Below, in pieces: positions 58,023-64,000 of a DNA stretch of 64,000 nucleotides. The stretch is from Novipirellula galeiformis (lineage in GTDB: Bacteria; Planctomycetota; Planctomycetia; Pirellulales; Pirellulaceae): NCBI RefSeq assembly GCF_007860095.1, contig NZ_SJPT01000004.1:550729-614728 (forward strand), in the 5' to 3' direction. The translations under genes were made by a program, and so were the position numbers. Below the pieces are notes generated by a model, which saw only the letters and a program-made list of their open reading frames with translations, did not search any database and was not told the DNA's origin. Numbering within the stretch: position 1 is the stretch's first letter; each line of letters starts with the position of its first letter.

Positions 58023-60260
58023 ATGGCCACACTTGCTGAATCACTCGTAAGCAGCTCATCACGGCCGCTGACAGTGCGCAAACGACCTGATTTGACGGCG
58101 AGTCGACATCGCTATCAAGGCACAGGTTATTGGGTGGTCAAGGAACCGGTGGGATTACAGTACTTTCGTTTTCATGAGGAAGAGTACTTCATCCTAAACA
58201 TGCTCGATGGGCACGTCAGTCTGCAGCAGATTAAGGATGGATTCGAGCAGCGTTTTGCTCCGCAAAAGATCACGTTTGGTGACTTGCAACAATTCATTGG
58301 CATGTTGCACCGCAGCGGATTGGTGATCAGTAATTCGCCGGGGCAAGGCAAAGCACTGCGCGAGCGCGGTCGCAAAAAGAAGAACAAAGAAGTGATGGGC
58401 AAGATGTCCAACGTGTTCGCATTGCGATTCCGCGGCTTCGATCCCGAGAAGATACTCAATACGATTTTGCCTTGGTTTGGTTGGATCTTTACCGTTCCAG
58501 CGCTAATCTTTTTTCTTGGCTTGTGTGGGGCCGCTGGGCTGCTGCTGGCCAGTCAATACGAGACCGTTTACGCGAAATTGCCGACCTTTCACCAGTTTTT
58601 TGCTGCTGATCGTTGGTTGATTCTGGCCATCACGATGGCGCTGGTAAAAGTGCTTCACGAGTTTGGTCACGGGTTGAGTTGTAAAAAGTTCGGTGGGGAA
58701 TGCCACGAGATCGGCTTCATGTTGCTGGTCTTTACGCCGTGTTTGTATTGCAACGTTTCCGACTCGTGGATGTTGCCGAACAAATGGAAGCGTGTTTGGA
58801 TCGGAGCGGGCGGGATCTATGTCGAGATGATCTTGGCGTCGATCGCAGCGTTTGTGTGGTGGTTTAGTGAACAAGGCACCACGATCAACGACTTGTGTTT
58901 GAACATGATGTTTTTGAACGTCGTCAGCACGGTCTTGGTGAATGGTAACCCGCTGTTGCGGTTCGACGGTTACTACATCTTGATGGATTTTTTAGAGATC
59001 CCGAACCTGCGTCAAAAGAGCACCGAAGTGCTGAAGCGTTGGTTCCAAGAAACCTGTCTCGGTTTAGAGTTACAAGACGATCCGTTCATGCCCACGCGGG
59101 GCAAGTTGATGTTCGGGTTGTTCACGATCGCCAGTGTGATTTATCGCTGGGTCGTGGTGTTTTCGATTTGTTGGTTCGTGATCAAAGTACTCGAACCTTA
59201 TGGACTTCAAGCGGTGGGACGGATGGTGGCCGTGGTCGGATTCTTCGGCCTGGTGGCGCAACCGGTGATTCAAACGTGGAAGTTCTGTCGTACGCCTGGG
59301 AGATTATCAAAAGTGAAACGTGGCCGTCTGTTGGCGACATTGGCGATCGCCGGGCTGGTTATCGCTGCCGTCATTAAAATTGAACTTCCCCACCATGTGG
59401 ATTGTGCGTTGGAGATTCGTCCTAGCCAAGCTGGTGCGGTCTATGCCGGAACCCCGGGACGCATCGCATGGACGGTCCAACCGGGGGCCGAAGTTCGTGT
59501 GGGCGACAAGATTGCGATCTTAGAGAACCCCGATCTTGAGATTCGCTTGGCCGATTACCGCGGCGAAGAGGAGGTGGAGACCGTCAAGCTGCGGAATCTG
59601 TCGCTGCGGAGCAGTTATGATCCTTCCCTCAAGGCGAGGATTGAAACTCAGGTGGAATTGATTCATTCGCTGGCCTCGGTGCGTGCAAAAACCGAAGAAG
59701 AGTTAGAGCGATTGGTGATTCGCGCCAACCGCGACGGATTTGTCTTGCCACCGCCGGAACGTGATTCCCAAGATGCCGGCGACGGACGATTGCCTGGTTG
59801 GACCGGTTCGCCGCTGGATGAACGAAATCGTGGAGCGATGTTGACGGCCGATGACCTGATTTGCGAGATAGGCAGCCGTGATGCGTTTGAAGCGGTATTG
59901 GTGATCGACCAAGGCGACGACCAATTGGTACGCGAAGGCCAAGCGGTGGAAATGCTACTCGATTCCAATCGTATGAAAAAGTTCAGCGGACGCATCTCCG
60001 AAAAATCCAACGATCCACTCAAAGCAACCTCGTCCTCGATGGCGAGCCAGACCGGAGGCGACTTGCAAACCGAGATTGATCCGACCACCGGAATGATCAA
60101 GCCACGCAGTGTGTCTTATCAAGCACGGGTTCCGTTGGAGCACGACGAAATGTCCTTCCGACCTGGCTATCGAGGTAGCGCGAAAGTACACGTCGATCCG
60201 ATGTCATTAGGAGCTCGCTTGTGGCGCGTGATTGCCAAGACATTCAATTTTGAATTCTAG
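58023..60260 (+). CDS. M50 metalloprotease-type membrane protein with PqqD-like and HlyD-like domains
   Basis: 745 residues. The N-terminus (~35-110, RHRYQGTGYWVVKEPVGLQY, later FLQQFIGMLHRSGLV) resembles PqqD-like substrate-binding domains. M50 core: HEFGH at 212-216 (both His and the Glu present), CYCNVSDSW-like region FTPCLYCNVSDSWMLPNKWKR, and D315 in LLRFDGYYILMD. About nine helices span ~150-465. A lipoyl/HlyD part follows (~470-745, AGTPGRIAWTVQPGAEVRVG, later FRPGYRGSAKVHVDP). All catalytic residues are kept. The combination suggests proteolysis or transport of peptides through the inner membrane coupled to an adaptor. Confidence 0.88.
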   Translation: MATLAESLVSSSSRPLTVRKRPDLTASRHRYQGTGYWVVKEPVGLQYFRFHEEEYFILNMLDGHVSLQQIKDGFEQRFAPQKITFGDLQQFIGMLHRSGLVISNSPGQGKALRERGRKKKNKEVMGKMSNVFALRFRGFDPEKILNTILPWFGWIFTVPALIFFLGLCGAAGLLLASQYETVYAKLPTFHQFFAADRWLILAITMALVKVLHEFGHGLSCKKFGGECHEIGFMLLVFTPCLYCNVSDSWMLPNKWKRVWIGAGGIYVEMILASIAAFVWWFSEQGTTINDLCLNMMFLNVVSTVLVNGNPLLRFDGYYILMDFLEIPNLRQKSTEVLKRWFQETCLGLELQDDPFMPTRGKLMFGLFTIASVIYRWVVVFSICWFVIKVLEPYGLQAVGRMVAVVGFFGLVAQPVIQTWKFCRTPGRLSKVKRGRLLATLAIAGLVIAAVIKIELPHHVDCALEIRPSQAGAVYAGTPGRIAWTVQPGAEVRVGDKIAILENPDLEIRLADYRGEEEVETVKLRNLSLRSSYDPSLKARIETQVELIHSLASVRAKTEEELERLVIRANRDGFVLPPPERDSQDAGDGRLPGWTGSPLDERNRGAMLTADDLICEIGSRDAFEAVLVIDQGDDQLVREGQAVEMLLDSNRMKKFSGRISEKSNDPLKATSSSMASQTGGDLQTEIDPTTGMIKPRSVSYQARVPLEHDEMSFRPGYRGSAKVHVDPMSLGARLWRVIAKTFNFEF

Positions 60261-60552
60261 GCAACTCGCCAATTTGCGTACATCACGTGGTTTAACACAC
60301 CGTAAAAGACAATCAAGAATTTTTAATCGAACCATCGTCGTCTCACGTTGCAGCAGCCCTCCATATTGTTAGCATGCGATGCGTCATGATCTTTCATTGT
60401 GATAACGCGGGCTTAGAAAAAGGGAGCTGTCTGGGACTGGTGCGATTCGGGCGGCAAACCCGAGACGACTTTTATGCCCAAGCCGTTTTCGCTCGTTCGT
60501 GATGCGAAAACAGAATGATCTTCCTTCTTTACCTTTCGGAGTGAACTTACTG
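60261..60552. other. Intergenic before DUF3467 gene
   Basis: About 290 bases. Open frame 60499-60951 includes the DUF3467 gene with a non-conserved N-terminal extension. No other features are recognised. Confidence 0.4.
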
Positions 60553-60951
60553 ATGGCAGACGATACGAAAACCCCTGCAGCAGAAGCAGCAGCGGGTGCT
60601 GCAGCACCTGCGGAGCAAGCACAGACACAGCAACAACAGCCTGTGCAAGTCCAAGTGGCGGACGATAACGCAATGGCATGCTACGCCAACTTTTGCCGCG
60701 TCACCGGATCGCCTGAAGAGTTGATCATCGACTTCGGTTTGAACCCACAACCGATCGGCGTTCCTAAGGACCCCATTCAAGTCAAGCAACGCATCATCGT
60801 GAACTTCTTCACTGCGAAGCGTTTGTTGGCGGCATTGCAAATGTCAGTGGCTCGTCACGAGTCGGTCTTCGGCGTGTTGGAAACCGATATCAACAAACGA
60901 GTTCGTCCCGGCTTGAATCAACAACAGACCCCACCTGCACAAAAGAGCTAG
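60553..60951 (+). CDS. DUF3467 family protein
   Basis: 132 residues from ATG 60553. A Gln/Ala-rich tail at the N-terminus (AEAAAGAAAPAEQAQTQQQQ) precedes the DUF3467 core: ANFCRVTGSPEELIIDFGLNP, VKQRIIVNFFTAKRLLAALQM, HESVFGVLETDI. The family is conserved in planctomycetes and other bacteria with unknown function. A strong terminator follows. It is 292 bases after the M50 gene, so likely separate from the trio. Confidence 0.85.
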   Translation: MADDTKTPAAEAAAGAAAPAEQAQTQQQQPVQVQVADDNAMACYANFCRVTGSPEELIIDFGLNPQPIGVPKDPIQVKQRIIVNFFTAKRLLAALQMSVARHESVFGVLETDINKRVRPGLNQQQTPPAQKS

Positions 60952-60994
60952 TGGGCTCCTTCGCTGCATTTACCTGCAGTGAAATCAGCTAGAC

Positions 60995-61033
60995 TAAGCC
61001 GCGTCACTTCACGAGTGACGCGGCTTTTTTTTT
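60995..61033 (+). terminator. Strong intrinsic terminator of the DUF3467 gene
   Basis: A perfect 12-bp stem, AGCCGCGTCACT with AGTGACGCGGCT, encloses a 5-base loop and is followed by nine T. It begins ~45 bases after the stop codon. Confidence 0.92.
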
Positions 61034-61090
61034 GGGGCCGTTCCGATGCTTCCGATGTCTTCTTGAACGATCTCTCCGAGTGATTCCATT

Positions 61091-61675
61091 ATGCAGTATC
61101 CAATCGAATTGACCTTCAAATTGATGACGTTTGGTCAACGCATCACCGCCACCGACGCGAACGGAAACGTGTTGATGTTCATCAAGCAAAAGATGTTCAA
61201 GTTAAAAGAGAAGGTCGACATCTACAGCGATAGCACCCAACAAAATCTGATCTTCCAGATCGCCTCGGACCGCATGATCGACTTCTCGGCGAATTATCAT
61301 TTCCGCGATGCCCAGGGCAACGATTGGGGCGCGGTGCGTCGCAAGGGGATGAGATCGTTGTGGTCGGCTCATTACGACATCATGCAAGAGGGGACGGTCG
61401 ATATGACGATCTCCGAAGAGAGCCCGATGAAGAAAGTGCTCGAAAGTTTGCTCGGCGAGATTCCGATTATCGGCTTGGTCGCCGATTACATGCTCAACCC
61501 CAGCTACATCATCAAACGTCCCGATGGCACCCCGGTTCTGAGGTTGACGAAACGTCCCGCTGTGTTCGAGGGTAAGTTCACCCTGACCAAGCTCAACGAG
61601 ATCCCCGAGGACGATGAGCTACGGTCACTGTTGGCGATGATCATGCTCGTGCTGTTGGAGCGACGACGCGGTTAA
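61091..61675 (+). CDS. LURP-one-related (DUF567/YxjI-like) protein
   Basis: 194 residues, no signal peptide. Tubby-like beta-barrel pattern: ELTFKLMTFGQRITATDANGNVLMFIKQKMFKLKEKVDIYSD, then IASDRMIDFSANYHFRDAQGNDWGAVRRKG, LGEIPIIGLVADYMLNPSY and RPDGTPVLRLTKRP. LURP-one proteins are lipid- or membrane-associated and of unknown function in bacteria. It stands alone between the terminator and a palindromic repeat. Confidence 0.82.
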   Translation: MQYPIELTFKLMTFGQRITATDANGNVLMFIKQKMFKLKEKVDIYSDSTQQNLIFQIASDRMIDFSANYHFRDAQGNDWGAVRRKGMRSLWSAHYDIMQEGTVDMTISEESPMKKVLESLLGEIPIIGLVADYMLNPSYIIKRPDGTPVLRLTKRPAVFEGKFTLTKLNEIPEDDELRSLLAMIMLVLLERRRG

Positions 61676-61733
61676 AAATCACGCTTGACTCAGTCCCTCG
61701 CGATCGCGGTAGACGTTGCGTGCTTTTCACAAG

Positions 61734-61789
61734 CCGACGCGTCAGCGAGGGAATCTCGATCTTGACTCAGTCCCTCGCTGACGCGTCGG
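61734..61789. repeat. Perfect-armed 56-base palindrome of the CGAGGGA family
   Basis: Nineteen-base arms (CCGACGCGTCAGCGAGGGA, then TCCCTCGCTGACGCGTCGG) with an 18-base centre ATCTCGATCTTGACTCAG. A half copy (CACGCTTGACTCAG plus TCCCTCGCG) precedes it at 61681-61701. Relatives: 31651-31717 and 63959-64000. Confidence 0.88.
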
Positions 61790-61826
61790 GTGGTGATTTG
61801 CTGGGGATACCGCTTCAATCGCATCG

Positions 61827-63071
61827 CTACCACGAATCGCCCACGCGAAACTTCAGACTCGCCGCCGCCGCAACTATTAAAATCGCCGCAGCGGTTGTTT
61901 GTGCCGTCGTGATCGATGTCGCTTCGGCAAGCTGCCCCCAAGCGATCGATCCACTGCTCATCGAAAACGCCATCGCCGTTAAATAGCATCCCATCCCTCG
62001 CGCTCGCATCCGACTCGGCAATGTCATCTGGGCCGTCGAATTCAGCGTCGTCAAGGTCATCATCCAACTGGCTCCCATGATCAAGGTTGCGGTGCAAACC
62101 AAAATTCCATTTGTCACATTGGCGAGCAGGGCCAATCCTCCGGCGAACCCGACCATCGAGATCGCAATCGTTTGGTCGGCGCCTCGAGCGCGCTGAAAAT
62201 GGGGTAACAACCAAGCGGCCAATACCGCTCCGGCCCCCATACATCCGACCAAAAATCCAAATCCGCTCGCCCCCCAACGAAGATGCTCCTTCGCGACCAA
62301 AGGCAACAGCGACCACAACGCGCTAGCGGGCCACACGAATAAGACCACCCCGAGCATCGTATGCCGCATCGCAAGGTTCTTCGCCACATAACGCAGCCCT
62401 TGGTACATCGACAAACGAAACGACAGCCCCCGCGAGGATTCCCGACGCGCTCGTTTCCAGGACAACAACACAAACATCACGCCGGCAAACGACATCGCGT
62501 TGAGTGCAAACGACGTCCAAACGCCCGCCAACGCTATCAAGACTCCACCGACGGCGGGCCCCACCGCGCGAGCGAGATTGAAACTAATGCTACCCAACGC
62601 TATCGCTCGGGCGAGTTGATTTTTCGGCACCAGTTCGGGGATCGATGCTTGCCAGATGGGGACGTGTACCACCATCCCTAAACCGATGATGAAGGTGAAC
62701 ACCAGCAGCAAATTCGCGGTAATGATCCCGCTAAATGTCAGCAAGGCCAACGTCGCGGTACAGGCACAGAGCACAAACTGAGTCAGAATCAACATCCGTC
62801 GACGATCGATTCGGTCCCCCAATACCCCCACCGGAATGGCTAAGAAAATGATCGGGGCCGCCATCACGGTCCGCACTGCAGCAACCATTTGCGGTGAAGG
62901 ATCTAGACTCGCCATCAACCATCCCGCACCCACCTCGTGAATCCATGTCCCCAAATTCGCGGCCAGCGACGCGAACCAAAACGTGCGGTACAGCGGGATC
63001 TGTAAGGGTGCCCATGCCGATGTTGATGTCGAAGCCGACACGGTACGATCGCGGTCAACTCGATCCATCAA
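61827..63071 (-). CDS. MFS transporter, EntS/DUF894-like
   Basis: 414 residues, about eleven to twelve membrane segments. First half: FWFASLAANLGTWIHEVGAGWLMASL, loop motif GVLGDRIDRRRMLIL (motif A), LVPKNQLARAIALGSISFNLARAVGPAVGGVLI (motif C). This is the enterobactin-exporter/MFS_3 type. It probably exports a small hydrophobic molecule. It is divergent from nth, with a 4 x 13 bp tandem repeat between the two starts (63158-63209). Confidence 0.85.
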   Translation of the reverse strand: MMDRVDRDRTVSASTSTSAWAPLQIPLYRTFWFASLAANLGTWIHEVGAGWLMASLDPSPQMVAAVRTVMAAPIIFLAIPVGVLGDRIDRRRMLILTQFVLCACTATLALLTFSGIITANLLLVFTFIIGLGMVVHVPIWQASIPELVPKNQLARAIALGSISFNLARAVGPAVGGVLIALAGVWTSFALNAMSFAGVMFVLLSWKRARRESSRGLSFRLSMYQGLRYVAKNLAMRHTMLGVVLFVWPASALWSLLPLVAKEHLRWGASGFGFLVGCMGAGAVLAAWLLPHFQRARGADQTIAISMVGFAGGLALLANVTNGILVCTATLIMGASWMMTLTTLNSTAQMTLPSRMRARGMGCYLTAMAFSMSSGSIAWGQLAEATSITTAQTTAAAILIVAAAASLKFRVGDSW

Positions 63072-63157
63072 GCAAATCCTCGACGTCGTGGTTCAGAGAT
63101 GGTAGAAGTTCCCTCAAAAGATCAGATGTGAATTATCGTGCTAGCAAACTAACCCTC

Positions 63158-63209
63158 GTCTCTAGGCACGGTCTCTAGGCACGGTCTCTAGGCACGGTCT
63201 CTAGGCACG
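63158..63209. repeat. Four perfect tandem copies of a 13-bp repeat
   Basis: GTCTCTAGGCACG repeats exactly at 63158, 63171, 63184 and 63197. The block is between the divergent MFS and nth starts, 44 bases upstream of nth. Number variation by slippage is likely; function unknown. Confidence 0.95.
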
Positions 63210-63252
63210 CTTCAGGGGACCAACCGCCTGAACAAAGTAGGATAACGAAAAA

Positions 63253-63906
63253 TTGAAAAAACAGGAACGCGCCGATCGAGTTCGTCAACGACTAGCGGAG
63301 TTGTACCCCGATCCCCCCATCCCACTCGATCACTGCGATGAGTTCACGCTCTTGATCGCGGTCCTGCTGAGTGCCCAGTGCACCGACAAGAAAGTCAACG
63401 AAGTCACCCCTGATCTCTTTCACGTCGGCGGTTCGCCGGCGGCCATGATCGAACTCGGTCAAGAAGAAATTTTGCGTTTGATTCGTCCCATCGGTCTCTC
63501 CGCCACCAAATCGAAAAGCATTTACAACTTGTCGCAATTGTTGATCGAGCGACATCAGGGCGAGGTGCCGAGAACCTTCGAAGAGCTCGAAGCCTTACCC
63601 GGTGTAGGGCATAAAACGGCCTCGGTCGTGATGGCTCAAGCCTTTGGGGTGCCTGCGTTCCCGGTCGACACCCACATCCATCGACTCGCTCAACGCTGGG
63701 GACTTTCGAGTGGAAAGAATGTCGTCGAAACCGAACGCGACCTAAAGAAACTGTTTCCCGAATCGTCGTGGAACGACTTGCATCTGCAAATCATTTTCTA
63801 TGGCCGCGAACATTGTACCGCCCGCAGCTGTGACGGTACCAAGTGTGGTCTGTGTGTGGAGTTGTATCCCAACCGAAAGAGACCGGTGGTTTGGAAAAAA
63901 CCCTAG
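63253..63906 (+). CDS. nth: Endonuclease III
   Basis: 217 residues from TTG 63253 (the next reasonable start would cut into the domain). DNA glycosylase/AP lyase for oxidised pyrimidines. The helix-hairpin-helix LPGVGHKTASVVM carries the catalytic K121; D139 is in FPVDTHIHRLAQRW. The usual iron-sulfur cluster motif has four Cys at 6-2-5 spacing; here the Cys are C188, C193, C198, C201 (spacing 4-4-2), an unusual layout, and the C-terminal part is basic (YPNRKRPVVWKKP). Function otherwise typical. Confidence 0.93.
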   Translation: MKKQERADRVRQRLAELYPDPPIPLDHCDEFTLLIAVLLSAQCTDKKVNEVTPDLFHVGGSPAAMIELGQEEILRLIRPIGLSATKSKSIYNLSQLLIERHQGEVPRTFEELEALPGVGHKTASVVMAQAFGVPAFPVDTHIHRLAQRWGLSSGKNVVETERDLKKLFPESSWNDLHLQIIFYGREHCTARSCDGTKCGLCVELYPNRKRPVVWKKP

Positions 63907-64000
63907 GTTGGAGTGCAGGCGGTAGGTTGGGTTACGAAGTCAAAAATCATAACCCAACGCGTCAGCGAGGGACCGAATCAAGCGTGGTCTTCCTTCGCGG
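63907..64000. repeat. Hairpin and partial CGAGGGA palindrome at window end
   Basis: GTAG followed by GTTGGGTTA pairs with TAACCCAAC (63925-63957), enclosing CGAAGTCAAAAATCA. Then GCGTCAGCGAGGGA at 63959-63972, an 18-base centre, and TCCTTCGCGG at the window edge, an inverted copy of the family at 61734. The right arm continues outside the window. Confidence 0.7.

Overview
The window reads as chromosome of a planctomycete, most likely in the Pirellulaceae (Rhodopirellula and relatives). This is inferred from gene content, not from a marker gene: a secreted sulfatase with an extra C-terminal domain, a PQQ-type beta-propeller protein, a CxxCH protein of planctomycete style, an ECF sigma factor overlapping a membrane Ser/Thr kinase gene, and a GAF-HlyD / HlyD / M50-HlyD trio. 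GTG and TTG starts are frequent. I found no rRNA, tRNA, CRISPR array or intact classical insertion sequence.

Bases 1-7395 are the accessory end. Two related loci built from REP-type hairpins bracket a large secreted gene (1053-5093) that looks like a polysaccharide lyase-type (alpha/alpha) protein with a C-terminal FG-GAP propeller. The left locus (78-425) holds only the 3' scar of a REP-associated tyrosine transposase (RAYT). The right locus (5424-7330) holds an intact RAYT with paired GTAG-headed hairpins on both sides, followed by five head-to-tail units of 208-209 bp, each carrying a hairpin pair and a copy of the last ~30 bases of the RAYT gene. A scrap of an IS3-type orfA lies between.

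Bases 7396-30840 are mostly ordinary metabolism and housekeeping: aldo/keto reductase, VOC protein, iron alcohol dehydrogenase, hisH, CAP-domain protein, PQQ-like protein, sulfatase, FetB-like permease, a decayed RbsD/FucU gene (17621-18072, visible only in broken frames), M50-CBS protease, methyltransferase, GAPDH, UvrD-type helicase, Gfo/Idh/MocA oxidoreductase, ispD, tyrS, a CxxCH protein and a PIN-TRAM protein.

Bases 31837-39475 (minus strand) are a tightly coupled ten-gene Mrp-type antiporter operon. Its order E-F-G-A(C-term)-B-C-D follows that of the Mrp-like half of membrane-bound hydrogenases, but there is no hydrogenase; instead there are two further MrpD/NuoL-like proteins and a small membrane protein. 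A beta-carbonic anhydrase gene lies just upstream on the same strand.

Bases 40504-53744 hold an orphan beta-class DNA methyltransferase, several planctomycete secreted or membrane proteins, a VWA protein, metK, two metallophosphoesterases, the ECF-kinase pair, a SixA-type phosphatase and a DinB-family protein. Bases 54869-60260 hold the three-gene GAF-HlyD / HlyD / M50 module, a candidate envelope export or processing machine, followed by a DUF3467 gene with a strong terminator, a LURP-one-like gene, an MFS transporter and nth. Three further families of small palindromic repeats are scattered through intergenic space (near 17550/48910, near 31254, and at 31651/61734/63959).
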